Source: CAVQTK01 sp963716455
GTDB lineage: Bacteria; Pseudomonadota; Gammaproteobacteria; Coxiellales; Coxiellaceae
Reading direction: 5' to 3'
Assembly (NCBI GenBank): GCA_963716455.1
Contig: CAVQTK010000011.1
Coordinates: forward strand, 1-64,000
Length of the DNA: 64,000 nt
Positions 50,505-60,000 of this stretch are shown piece by piece (position 1 is the first letter of the stretch; every line of letters begins with the position of its first letter). Under the pieces are notes generated by a model. The model ran no database searches. It worked only from the letters and a program-made list of their open reading frames with translations, and had not been told where the DNA came from. Position numbers and translations under genes: made by a program.

Positions 50505-50759
50505 ATGGGGTTATTTACCATGGCTGATTCTATTCTAAATGATTTTTTGTCAATTTTGAATCGGTCCCGATCTAGGGATGGTTTTCATATGAACTTCTTG
50601 CCGTTGTTGAATGAAGGTTATCCTATGATCTACTGTTTTAATCGACAAATTTTTCGTTTAAGAAAAAAACCAGTCCATGCGCCAGTGTCGCACGGATGGT
50701 TCCCCCTGCCGTGCGGCAGTGGTGTTGGTTATTGTATGCTAAAAGGAATGTTAACATAA
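50505..50759 (+). CDS. Hypothetical protein (84 aa)
   Basis: The frame encodes a polar, arginine-containing small protein (MADSILNDFLSILNRSRSRD) with no known motif. A start at the second ATG (50520) is as likely as the first. A GAGGAG site lies about 15-30 bases upstream within a stem-loop. It precedes ctaE by about 160 bases, where coxA, coxB and ctaG would often be found, but it resembles none of them. Confidence 0.35.
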   Translation: MGLFTMADSILNDFLSILNRSRSRDGFHMNFLPLLNEGYPMIYCFNRQIFRLRKKPVHAPVSHGWFPLPCGSGVGYCMLKGMLT

Positions 50760-50921
50760 TACGGGGTTTTTTACGGTTGCCCCATTAAGAAAGTAGATTT
50801 TATCTACAAGTAATTCAGCGATTTTTTTATGTTCAAATTTTTGTTATGATACAAAATTCCTCAATCTGTGGTAAGCCATGGGTTAAATGGGGATAATATT
50901 TGTCGAACAAGTAGGATCGCT

Positions 50922-51803
50922 ATGTCAGAACATCATTCAGGAAATTATTACCTACCTAACCCAAGTTATTGGCCGATTGTTGGCTCCATTGCCATTTTTT
51001 GCCTTTTAGTTGGAGCTGCTAATTGGTTACATCATAACGCTATTGGTCCCTATCTGTTTACTTTTGGTTTTTTGTGCTTAATAGTGATGTTAGTGGGTTG
51101 GTTTGGGACCGTGATTCGTGAAAGCCGTGCGGGATTATTACAAGATCCACAAGTGGATCGTTCATTTCGCTGGGGAATGGCTTGGTTTATTTTTAGTGAA
51201 GTGGCTTTTTTTAGCGCTTTTTTTGGTGCCTTATTTTATGCCCGAGAACTTTCAGTTCCTTGGCTTAGTGGACATGGGTCGGGTGTGATGACTCACCTAT
51301 TGAACTGGCCAAGTTTTCAAGGCAGCTGGCCATTATACCAAACTCCCAATCCAGCCTTTTTTCAAGGCCCCAAAGAGGTTATGTATACATGGGGAATTCC
51401 AGCGATTAATACCGCTATTTTACTTAGTAGCGGGGTAACAATTACTATCGCCCATTGGGGAGTAATTAAAGAGCGACGTAAACAAATGGTGTTAGCTCAA
51501 CTTGCCACCATAATATTAGGTATTGCCTTTCTCACTATGCAAGCACATGAATATTGGCAAGCTTATACAGAACTAAATTTAAAATTGACCGCAGGAATTT
51601 ATGGCGCAACTTTTTTTATGTTAACCGGGTTTCATGCTTTGCATGTTACCATTGGGACAATTATGCTTATAGTTATTTTTTGGCGTATGCTTAAAGGAGA
51701 TTTTAGCAGAGAAGATAACTTTGGGTTTGAAGCGACTTCTTGGTATTGGCATTTTGTAGACGTTGTATGGTTGATGTTATTTATTTTTGTTTATTGGATC
51801 TAA
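50922..51803 (+). CDS. ctaE: Cytochrome c oxidase subunit III
   Basis: The 293-aa subunit of aa3-type oxidase has seven membrane segments. Family phrases include EVAFFSAFFGALFYAREL, ITIAHWGVIKE, TMQAHEYWQAY and FHALHVTIGTIMLIV, ending in WYWHFVDVVWLMLF. The ATG at 50922 follows an AGGA site. The frame extends 18 codons further up to an unlikely start. Subunits I and II are not adjacent. Confidence 0.95.
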   Translation: MSEHHSGNYYLPNPSYWPIVGSIAIFCLLVGAANWLHHNAIGPYLFTFGFLCLIVMLVGWFGTVIRESRAGLLQDPQVDRSFRWGMAWFIFSEVAFFSAFFGALFYARELSVPWLSGHGSGVMTHLLNWPSFQGSWPLYQTPNPAFFQGPKEVMYTWGIPAINTAILLSSGVTITIAHWGVIKERRKQMVLAQLATIILGIAFLTMQAHEYWQAYTELNLKLTAGIYGATFFMLTGFHALHVTIGTIMLIVIFWRMLKGDFSREDNFGFEATSWYWHFVDVVWLMLFIFVYWI

Positions 51804-51818
51804 AAGATTAGAGTTCAA

Positions 51819-52028
51819 TTATGTAGGCGCTATACCGTGAGGACTAATCCACCCTAGGCTATAAGCAATAAACAGAAAAATAAATAAAGAAAAAGATAAA
51901 ACGATTCGCCAAGTGAGAGCTTTAACTGTATGTGCGGAATCCCGTCGGTAAAGTAAATAAAATAAGCCACTGCCTAGGCAGTATAGAATAATTAACAAGA
52001 TAATAACTATTCCTATTTTTAATGACAT
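51819..52028 (-). CDS. DUF2909-type twin-membrane-helix protein
   Basis: The 69-aa protein (start MSLKIGIVIILLIILYCLGS, with GGGAG upstream) has two membrane segments with YRRD between them. DUF2909 proteins typically sit between ctaE and surf1, as here, though on the opposite strand in this window. Their role in oxidase assembly is presumed from context. The longer frame upstream to 52184 runs into a palindromic repeat and is not real. Confidence 0.8.
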   Translation of the reverse strand: MSLKIGIVIILLIILYCLGSGLFYLLYRRDSAHTVKALTWRIVLSFSLFIFLFIAYSLGWISPHGIAPT

Positions 52029-52058
52029 CGTAAATCTCCCTTTAGTGATAGACCTTAC

Positions 52059-52973
52059 ATGAAAAAATTTAATAGACTTCTTTCGAAACTCGCTGCTGGT
52101 AGCAAAGTGCAAGGCGTATCGGAGCGCAAAACCGGAGCATACACGCCAGTATGTGAGGATTTGAGCACCGAAGCAACGCAGCAATTTGCATCAGCAATAG
52201 AATTTCGAAAGAAGTCTAATATTTTAACTACGTGGTTACCTCTTCTGCTGCTCTTACCTTTGTTATGTAGCTTAGGTGTTTGGCAATTTAAACGTGCTGC
52301 ATTTAAAGAACAGCTCCTTAAACACTATGCCATAAGAAATCAGCACCCACCTCAAACCTTAAGCTGGCTAAGCGAACAGCTTATTAAATCCAGCATTAGT
52401 GATCTCACTTACACACGAGTCACTGTCAACGGCAATTACGATAATCAACATACTATATTAGTGGATAATGTTATTGTGAATCATCGGGTAGGTTATGATG
52501 TTCTTTCCCCCTTTATACCACAATCAGGTCAAAATGTCTTGTTAGTAAATCGCGGTTGGGTTCCGCAATTACCACACCGTCAATTGCCTATTATTCCGCC
52601 CATACATGGAAGTCAAATGGTGATTGGGATGGTTCATGCTCCAAATAAGGCTTTTCAGCTGGGGCGCTTGGATCCGAACTTAGAAACGCAATGGCCATTA
52701 TTGGTTCAGAGCGTTAAACTTGAAGAGCTGGCTCGCCTATTGAATCGACCGACGTTTCCGGTTTTGTTACTGTTAACTTCACCTGTTGCTAATGGTTTTA
52801 CTTTGCATTGGCACGTAGTAACTACTATGAGCCCACAGCGGCATTATGCTTATGGGTTTCAGTGGTTTTCTTTAGCGTTTACTTTGGTTATTATATACGT
52901 AATTTTTTATGTTCGGCGAGTTAAGCAAAAGGGGGCTTCCCTTTTATCCCGTGAGCAGTTACTAATGTTATAG
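52059..52973 (+). CDS. SURF1-family cytochrome oxidase assembly protein with in-frame repeat insert
   Basis: SURF1 helps insert heme A into subunit I. The core begins with the first membrane helix (WLPLLLLLPLLCSLGVWQFK), then LVDNVIVNHRVGYDVLSPF, VLLVNRGWVPQ, and a C-terminal helix near residue 275. The first 5 codons (MKKFN) are followed by a 144-bp palindromic element read in frame as 48 residues, starting RLLSK and ending FRKKS. This adds a foreign stretch ahead of the membrane helix. The stop overlaps the next gene's GTG. Confidence 0.9.
   Translation: MKKFNRLLSKLAAGSKVQGVSERKTGAYTPVCEDLSTEATQQFASAIEFRKKSNILTTWLPLLLLLPLLCSLGVWQFKRAAFKEQLLKHYAIRNQHPPQTLSWLSEQLIKSSISDLTYTRVTVNGNYDNQHTILVDNVIVNHRVGYDVLSPFIPQSGQNVLLVNRGWVPQLPHRQLPIIPPIHGSQMVIGMVHAPNKAFQLGRLDPNLETQWPLLVQSVKLEELARLLNRPTFPVLLLLTSPVANGFTLHWHVVTTMSPQRHYAYGFQWFSLAFTLVIIYVIFYVRRVKQKGASLLSREQLLML
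52074..52217. repeat. Palindromic element family 1, variant copy inside surf1
   Basis: A 144-bp element runs from AGACTTCTTTCGAAACTCGC to AATTTCGAAAGAAGTCT. Its ends match the family; its middle (CAAGGCGTATCGGAGCGC, GAGCACCGAAGCAACGCAGC) is a variant of the others. It is exactly 48 codons and keeps the surf1 frame. Confidence 0.85.
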
Positions 52974-53578
52974 TGTGGAATATCAAAACAACAATGTTAA
53001 ATAATAAACCTGTAGTATTGACGCCAATATTTTTAATTATATTGTTTATAGCTCCAATCTTTTTGGCATGGTTTTGTTATGCACATACAAACTTCTTGCC
53101 TAGAAAAACCACTAATAATGGTCAATTAGTAACTCCTCCAGTTTCAATTTCTGAATTGCAAATTTTTGACAGTGATAATGCATTACAACGTAATCCATTC
53201 CAAATATATAAAGGTAAATGGTTGTTGCTTTTTTTGAGTTCTGGGAATTGTGGTGTATCTTGTCAAAAACAACTTTTTTATTTGCGTCAAATTCAATTGG
53301 CGTTAGGTAAAGATGTTAATCGGTTGCAGCGAGTTATTTTGACTGATCGGGCTACTCCGGTTGATCCGTCATTAGAGTCCTTGTTACGTGGTCCATTTGC
53401 TGGCACATCTCACTGGTTAATCAATCGTTTGGAGTGGAATCGCATCATTTCTCGTCAAGCAGTTATATATTTAGTGGATCCGATGGGTAATATTATGATG
53501 ACTTACTCAACGAATTCGAATGCCGAAGCAATACATAAAGATTTACAGCATTTACTAAGAGTTTCAAAAATTGGGTAG
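52973..53578 (+). CDS. Membrane-anchored thioredoxin-like protein of the oxidase cluster
   Basis: The 201-aa protein has one N-terminal membrane helix and a periplasmic thioredoxin-like domain with the CxxxC motif GNCGVSCQKQ. Such a protein between surf1 and ctaA is common and is distantly related to SCO copper chaperones. A role in copper or disulfide handling during oxidase assembly is inferred. The start is GTG at 52973, overlapping the surf1 stop; the stop overlaps ctaA by eight bases. Confidence 0.75.
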   Translation: MWNIKTTMLNNKPVVLTPIFLIILFIAPIFLAWFCYAHTNFLPRKTTNNGQLVTPPVSISELQIFDSDNALQRNPFQIYKGKWLLLFLSSGNCGVSCQKQLFYLRQIQLALGKDVNRLQRVILTDRATPVDPSLESLLRGPFAGTSHWLINRLEWNRIISRQAVIYLVDPMGNIMMTYSTNSNAEAIHKDLQHLLRVSKIG

Positions 53579-54566
53579 CTACCGTCAAATTACCAAAATA
53601 GCTTTATGCTTAGCTGTCCTAGTTATTATGTTAGGGGCTTATACTCGTCTAACCGATGCCGGTTTAGGATGCCCAGATTGGCCAGGATGCTATGGAAAAA
53701 TAGTTTTACCTTCTAACCAATTAGAGTTACATAAAGCGCAGCAAATTTTTCCACAAGCTCCTATTGTAGCTCACAAAGCTTGGACAGAAATGGCGCACCG
53801 TTATATTGCAGGAACTTTAGGCTTAATAATAGTCATTTTATCCACTTGGGGGATGATTCGACGGCGTCATAATCCCAAACAGCCCATGGCAGTGCTTATA
53901 TTGCTCATAGGAGTTTTAATTTTTCAAGCAGCGCTTGGAATGTGGACGGTGACATTGAAATTACTACCAGTAGTAGTGACTGCCCATTTGTTAGGTGGAA
54001 TGGCTATTGTAGGTTTACTTTGTTGGCTGCTGCAAGCTACAAAGCTGGCTTTGCCGCCTACGGAACCTGAACTTAGACTTAGACCTTGGATAGTTGCAGG
54101 CGTATTCATTGTCATCATCCAAATTTTTTTGGGGGCTTGGACCAGTACAAATTATGCAGCCTTGGCTTGTACCGGGTTTCCTGCTTGTAATGGATTTTTT
54201 CCAATACATCTTGAATGGCGGGCTGCGTTTGATTTAATCAGTCCAATTGGCCCTAATTATGAGGGGGGGCGTTTAGCAGCGGAAGCGCGAGTTACCATTC
54301 AAATGATTCATCGATATTGGGCATTTATTACCTTGTTTTATTTATTGCCCTTATCAATAGTGTTACGCAGAAAAGGGTGGTGGATCGGAAGTCTACTGCT
54401 GGTGCAAATTGGATTAGGCATAGTAAATGTTATTAAAATGCTGCCATTGACAATTGCAGTAATGCATAATGGAATGGCTGTATTATTATTAATTACTTTA
54501 TTAGGAACCCTACAGCCTTTATACCAGAGAGGTTCTCGCCTAGGAGGAGTTCAATGCCATCAGTAA
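53571..54566 (+). CDS. ctaA: Heme A synthase (COX15/CtaA)
   Basis: This integral membrane enzyme oxidises the C8 methyl of heme O to make heme A. The 331-aa protein has eight membrane segments, with conserved histidines in EMAHRYIAG, TAHLLGG, QMIHRYWAF and VMHNGMA, and the landmark YTRLTDAGLGCPDWPGCYG. The start is TTG at 53571. The stop overlaps ctaB by 13 bases. Confidence 0.94.
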   Translation: MGSYRQITKIALCLAVLVIMLGAYTRLTDAGLGCPDWPGCYGKIVLPSNQLELHKAQQIFPQAPIVAHKAWTEMAHRYIAGTLGLIIVILSTWGMIRRRHNPKQPMAVLILLIGVLIFQAALGMWTVTLKLLPVVVTAHLLGGMAIVGLLCWLLQATKLALPPTEPELRLRPWIVAGVFIVIIQIFLGAWTSTNYAALACTGFPACNGFFPIHLEWRAAFDLISPIGPNYEGGRLAAEARVTIQMIHRYWAFITLFYLLPLSIVLRRKGWWIGSLLLVQIGLGIVNVIKMLPLTIAVMHNGMAVLLLITLLGTLQPLYQRGSRLGGVQCHQ

Positions 54567-55450
54567 TATGGCGTGATTACCTATCACTTTGCAAACCCAG
54601 AGTAGTAGCTTTAATGGTGCTTACTGCTATAGTCGCTATGTTTTTAGCAACCCCGCAAGGAATCGGGTTTTCGTGGAAGATTTTAGTATTGGGTAGCTTG
54701 GGGATTAGCTTTGCTGCTGCCTCTGGGGGAGTAATCAATCAGTTAATTGATCGGCATATTGATAACATTATGGCTCGAACAAGAAATCGTCCTCTTCCCT
54801 CGGGACGTATAAAGCCATATCAAGCGTGGATCTGGGCAATTTGTTTAATTTTAACCAGCATGTTTATATTAGGTCAGTGGGTAAACTATACGGTGGCTTG
54901 GTTAAGTTTTTTTACCATGATTGGATATGCTGGTGTGTATACTCTTTTTTTAAAAAGAGCGACTCCACAAAATATTGTCATAGGAGGGATAGCAGGAGCC
55001 ATGCCACCGCTATTAGGTTGGACGGCAGTGACCGGAGAAATTCAGGTGCCCGCTTTATTGTTGGTGCTTATTATTTATACCTGGACTCCACCGCATTTTT
55101 GGGCTTTGGCAATTCATCGGCAAACGGATTATGCCAATGCTAATATTCCTATGTTACCTATTACCCATGGTGTTGCCTTCACGCGTTTAAATGTTTTGCT
55201 CTATACTTTATTATTAGTTGCGGCCACCTATTTACCTTTTGCTATTAATGTTGTGGGATTTGTGTACTGCACAGGGGTCAGCATTTTAAATGCAGGTTTT
55301 TTATACTATGCACTGAATTTATATCGAAATAAAAACTCTAGATATGCGATAGCTACTTTTCGGTATTCTATTTACTACTTAATGTTATTGTTTTTATTCT
55401 TATTGATGGATCATTTTTATTATGGATTTCTGTATACACGCCTTTATTAG
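54554..55450 (+). CDS. ctaB: Protoheme IX farnesyltransferase (heme O synthase)
   Basis: CtaB (CyoE) adds the farnesyl tail to heme B. The 298-aa polytopic protein has the prenyltransferase motif NQLIDRHIDNIMARTRNRPL and the second acidic site DYANANIPMLP, with TWTPPHFWALAI between. It is translationally coupled to ctaA, and together they supply heme A for the oxidase. Confidence 0.95.
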   Translation: MPSVIWRDYLSLCKPRVVALMVLTAIVAMFLATPQGIGFSWKILVLGSLGISFAAASGGVINQLIDRHIDNIMARTRNRPLPSGRIKPYQAWIWAICLILTSMFILGQWVNYTVAWLSFFTMIGYAGVYTLFLKRATPQNIVIGGIAGAMPPLLGWTAVTGEIQVPALLLVLIIYTWTPPHFWALAIHRQTDYANANIPMLPITHGVAFTRLNVLLYTLLLVAATYLPFAINVVGFVYCTGVSILNAGFLYYALNLYRNKNSRYAIATFRYSIYYLMLLFLFLLMDHFYYGFLYTRLY

Positions 55451-55700
55451 CGGAAAAGTGCAAGGGGTTTTTTATCGCGACTACACTCGTCGTCAAGCTA
55501 AATCCATGCGCTTAACCGGCTGGGTTAAAAATTTGCCTGATGGTCGAGTCGAAGTTATTGCTTGCGGATTACACTCTGTAGTAATGGATTTTATTGAGTG
55601 GCTTGGGCAAGGTTCGCCTCAAGCAAAAGTCAGCGAAGTTAAGTGGCAAGAGACTTCCCTGCCGAAAACTTTCGCTGACTTCACTATTCGCTATGATTAA
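55422..55700 (+). CDS. Acylphosphatase
   Basis: The 92-aa enzyme hydrolyses acyl phosphates. The signature GKVQGVFYRDYTRRQAK holds the catalytic arginine and GWVKNLPDGRVEV the asparagine. It overlaps the end of ctaB by 29 bases and so is read in the oxidase operon, probably without a functional link. Confidence 0.93.
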   Translation: MDFCIHAFISGKVQGVFYRDYTRRQAKSMRLTGWVKNLPDGRVEVIACGLHSVVMDFIEWLGQGSPQAKVSEVKWQETSLPKTFADFTIRYD

Positions 55701-55704
55701 AGCA

Positions 55705-56304
55705 TTAATAGCTATGATGCCATTCTCGTGGCATTTGTCCATGATGAAAACTTGCACAACGTTCTACTGCATGATGTGCTTCACCTCTATGTGAGTATTT
55801 GCCAAAGCGCAAATAGCCATGGGTGCACGAATGTTTTTGAATATGACAGTTTTCATAAACATGTAGATGAAAGGTGCGGGTAACATGAACATTGTGGCAA
55901 CCGTTATAGGGATTGCAACGATGGACAACTCGTGTTTTTGTTATGTGTCGACTTGCTGGTCGATAGCATACATAGAAAGGCCCGTTGCCGCCATGGTGGT
56001 GGCCTTTAATTACTATCGTAGTTGAACGGGTGCTAGCTGATGATGATTTTGAGCTTTGTTCCCTTTCTGGACCATTAGAATAATTTTGATTATTCATATT
56101 TTGATCATCAGGATTATTGGGACCAGAATAATTTTGGTTCTCCATAGGACCAGGACCTCTGTCTGGCCCATTAGAATTATTATCTGGACTTGAATAATTT
56201 TGATTGGAATTAGGATCATCTTGCGCAAAACTTATCTGGCTACAAAGTGCCAAACTAATAGCACAAGCAGGTGCTAATATAAGCAAGCTTTTTATTTTCT
56301 TCAT
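55705..56304 (-). CDS. Secreted His/Cys-rich protein with Asn/Gln/Tyr repeats
   Basis: The 199-aa protein has a signal peptide (LLILAPACAISLALCSQISF then AQ). Residues about 35-85 are low-complexity with four NQNYS motifs alternating with PDN, GP and DR phrases. The C-terminal half has about 20 histidines and eight cysteines, for example HHHGG, HRCNPYNGCHNVH and HIQKHSCTHG. This could bind metal or be a surface protein. I recognise no family. GGAGAAAG lies before the ATG. Confidence 0.7.
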   Translation of the reverse strand: MKKIKSLLILAPACAISLALCSQISFAQDDPNSNQNYSSPDNNSNGPDRGPGPMENQNYSGPNNPDDQNMNNQNYSNGPEREQSSKSSSASTRSTTIVIKGHHHGGNGPFYVCYRPASRHITKTRVVHRCNPYNGCHNVHVTRTFHLHVYENCHIQKHSCTHGYLRFGKYSHRGEAHHAVERCASFHHGQMPREWHHSY

Positions 56305-56421
56305 GTAACTTTCTCCTTAAAAATTATTAAACCTCATTTGACTGTAAACTAGACTTCCAGCTATCTATGTTTTCGGTCTCATAGAGAAATTATAGCAGGC
56401 CTGTTTAGATTTTCCTGAAGA

Positions 56422-56448
56422 CTTGATTTTAATCTCTTATCCCTATAT
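56422..56448 (+). promoter_or_regulatory. Possible sigma-32 heat-shock promoter
   Basis: CTTGATT (56422-56428) and CCCTATAT (56441-56448), 12 bases apart, resemble the heat-shock consensus CTTGAAA and CCCCATNT. The site is 42 bases before the hsp20 start, where such a promoter is expected. Confidence 0.45.
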
Positions 56449-56490
56449 TTATTATAAATAGTATCAACAAAACATATTAGGAGAACTTCG

Positions 56491-56931
56491 ATGAGACACC
56501 CATTAACGAAAAGAAACGCATTAAGCACAGTTTTATCTGATTTTGAAAGAGAAGTGGGTCGTTTATTTGATCCACATCAAGACCTTTTTAATTTAGAATC
56601 AAGCGATTGGTTACCCCCCGTTGACATAAGAGAAGAAGACAACCAATTTGTTATTACTGCGGATATTCCTGGGGTGGAGTTAAAGGATATAGATGTCAGT
56701 GTTGAAAATAATATTTTGGCTATTAAGGGAAAGCGAGAAACTGAGCTCAAAGAAGGACATAATGATTTTGTACGCATTGAACGAGCTAAAGGTACTTTTT
56801 CTCGTCATATAACATTGCCCGATACGGCTAATCTAGAAAAGATTGATGCTAAGTATAATCAAGGTGTACTGCAAATTACTATTCCCAAACAAAAAGAGCG
56901 GATGAGCCGCAAAATTTCAGTTAAACAGTAA
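56491..56931 (+). CDS. Small heat shock protein (Hsp20 family)
   Basis: This ATP-independent holdase has 146 aa with an alpha-crystallin domain: PPVDIREEDNQFVITADIPG, LAIKGKRE, and the late GVLQITIPK with the C-terminal IxI-like ISV. The N-terminal part is short and typical of Class A Hsp20 in proteobacteria. AGGAG precedes the ATG. A sigma-32-like promoter lies upstream and a strong terminator follows. Confidence 0.92.
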   Translation: MRHPLTKRNALSTVLSDFEREVGRLFDPHQDLFNLESSDWLPPVDIREEDNQFVITADIPGVELKDIDVSVENNILAIKGKRETELKEGHNDFVRIERAKGTFSRHITLPDTANLEKIDAKYNQGVLQITIPKQKERMSRKISVKQ

Positions 56932-56947
56932 TAGTGTGCTCTTTCCC

Positions 56948-56975
56948 CCCCTATGTCACCATAGGGGCTTTTTTT
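56948..56975 (+). terminator. Rho-independent terminator after hsp20
   Basis: Arms CCCCTATG and CATAGGGG with a four-base loop (TCAC) are followed by CTTTTTTTC. This is a classic intrinsic terminator. Confidence 0.85.
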
Positions 56976-57088
56976 CTTACATACTTTATTGACAATATCT
57001 TAACCTTTTGTTAGCTTGTTTTTATAACGAAATAGCTAAAAAATATGATTTTTTGGTCTAAAACAAAATTTTACAAAAGGAATAGGAT

Positions 57089-60000
57089 ATGAGGAAACAA
57101 TTTGCTGGTTTAGTTGGAAAAACTTTTCGGGCTATAGAAAAAAGAATTGACGACACTTCTTCACCCAAACCAAAAGGCATCACAACCCTCTCCTGAAGTA
57201 AAGCAATTACAAGATCTAATTGCACAAATTTCTTTATTACAAGAGGAAATAGAGGCAAAAAAATATGAAATAAAACAAAATGATTCCGAAATTCAAATGC
57301 TTACTTTACGAATTAAATCCAATCAAGAAATTTATAATAATGGAAAATCGATTGAAACTGTCAAAAAGGATGCCCAAGCTAAATTTAGACAAGGATGCAA
57401 TTACGGTAACTAGTTATAGGGCGCGAAATGAAGAAAATCAAAAACAAATTCTTTCAAAGGAAGAAACATTAAATGAGCTTCGAATAAAATTAACAGATTT
57501 AGACCAGAAACAAGAAGAAAAAATATCTCCACTTACTGAAAGCATCCATGAAAAAGAAATCCTTTTGCAAAAAGCAAAAGACGAAAAAGAGAGATTGGAA
57601 CATGCTATTGTGCTATTGAAAAAAACAGAACAGTATCTTTTTAAATTGCATGAAGATCATTATAGTGCGGAATCAGAACTAAAAAAAACAGCGATTAAAC
57701 TTTTTGGTGTAATTAAAAATCAATTAGCAGATAGACCTGAAGTAGCAAGGCTTACCAAAAGTCAGGTTCAAATCAGTTTGCAAAGACAAGTTAAAAATAT
57801 AGAAGAAAACATTGATGCTTCTACAACTCAAGAAAGGCTCAAAAGAACTAGCTTTGAACTCTCCCAATAGCAACAACACATTAACATCAATTGAAACGTC
57901 AAAAATTAAACAGGAGATAGAGTCATTAAAAATTCAAATAATTGATGAGCAGATTAAATTGGATGCCTATAGAAATGCACTAAATAAAGCTCAACAACTG
58001 AAGTCAAAAGGAAAATTGGACGAATCTCCATCGCAATTGTCTAAGGAAGATGAAGCGCTGGGAATTATTGCACAGGGTGAAATTTACCACAGCGAAATAG
58101 AAAGACTGAGCCAAGATATGAACGCGATTGAACTCTTATCGCTTTCATTATCTGCGGATGTTCGAAATTTACAAACTGAATTAGCAGAAATTCCGTATAT
58201 ACGGCAAACAGCCCAGAGGTTAGGTTTGCAAAGAGCAGGACATACCCTGATCTTAACCATAGATCCTGTAAACGAAATACCTAAAAATACCATTGTACTA
58301 CAAAAGAAGCAGAGTCAAGTGGTTGCCCTTTGGTATGATGAAGGAAAGCCCACAAGTCAAGTTGTTCAGCTAGAACAAGACGAGATAAAGTTGTTCCCAG
58401 AGATGGGTCAAAACATTGAGCTTAGCGAAAATGATTCGAATGGAGTGATTCAACAATTAGTTAAAAAAATAACAAAAATTTGTTATCCAATGCATAATTT
58501 CCGCGGCGAGGATATGCCAGAGTATGATCGCATTATAGTGACAGATAATTTAAACCAGTTAGATATAAAAAATATTAATTATCCTACCGTAATTTTACTC
58601 AAAACCCAACAACAAGGGGATTATCAAGTTGTGTTTGTTAATAATCGCCAAGTAGTAAAAGAAGAAAAAACTAACACGGTGACTTTTTCGAGCAGAATGC
58701 AAGAGTTTATAAGTGGCCAAAAAATGAATGTCGTAATAAGTCCAAATCAGGAAAATTATGAACAAATGGGAAGAGTTCTTAAAAAAGCGACAAAAGACGC
58801 TACCTATGCAACATTTAAAGTAATTAAATTTAAGGTCAAGAAAAAAAGAACAAAAAAACATTCGAGGGACTTATCCTCTCCGCCTCATGTGGGCAAAACG
58901 GATCAATCTGTCAGTTCCCCTGGGAGTGAATTAAAAGTTATTTTACCGCAAGTTGGAGATACAAATTCGTCTCGGTTGGAAGAAAATTTTGGTTTAAATT
59001 CCGATAAGCGAGAATTAAAAGAAAATTTACAAAAAAATAATGGTGACATCCGATCTGAAAGTTTCAATGAGCAACAGTTAAAAGCAATGTTAGTAAAAAC
59101 TAGCGTTACAGTAAGCAAAGTGCTCCAGCCATTAAAAAAGGCGGTACAAGAAAACGAGAGCAAAGATAAACAGGCAAGAGAAAGTGGTGATAGAGAACAG
59201 CTTCTTAAAAAAATAAACGAAGCAAAAAACAATTTACAGCAATTAATTCGTCGTGGTATTCGTTTAAAACAACGGCAGAAAATATCTTGTCGTCTACATG
59301 CTTTACTGCAAAAATTAGAAGTAAATCCTGCAATTCATAGCGTCCAACAACAACTCGAAAAAAATTTTTCTGAGCTAGAAAAAATGACCCTGGAATTGAC
59401 AGAAAGTTTAGATGAATTGGAAAAGTCAAACTGTTTAGAAAGCGGCGCCGTTAATGTCGTAGCAAATAATTTACAAATCTATGTACGTGAACAGGAAAAG
59501 ATTTTAATTCGTATAGGAAATTTAAAAAGACAACTACAAAGTAAACAGCTGATAAACTCGGAAATTTTTGTGCTGCCTTTTTTACAAATGTACATGCGAG
59601 TCCTCCTGCTTAAAGAAAAAATTGTGGAGCAAGAAAAAAATCTAACAATGGCGCTCACCACTTTGTCTGCTAAATTTTCTGAACAGAAAAAAGAAAAAAA
59701 GGAATATATTACAGGCAAGCAAGAGCAAGGATTTGAAGGGCAACTTAAAAGCTTAAAGGATCCAGTAATCAAATTGCAGCGCAATCAGCAGAAATTTGAA
59801 TTTCACCTTCTTTCTTTAGCAGTAATAACTGATAAGGAGACTCAATCCTACCTTCCGGCCTTGCTAGTAATCACTAAGGCGCTTTTTCCTTTGTCTTCCC
59901 CCACTCTTCAAAAAACTCTTTCGACACTCTTAAATGAACTTGAATCTTCTCTAACCACCTCAAACTCATGTAGTCAACAATATTTAAACCAGCTGCTTAG

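Noticed and set aside
51819..52184. A 121-codon version of the DUF2909 gene
   Set aside because: The upstream 52 codons are the reverse strand of the surf1 repeat; the ATG at 52028 has the ribosome binding site and gives the family length.
57147..57870. Two separate small coiled-coil genes
   Set aside because: Their sequences run on from each other and into the giant frame, so they are better read as one gene with frame changes.
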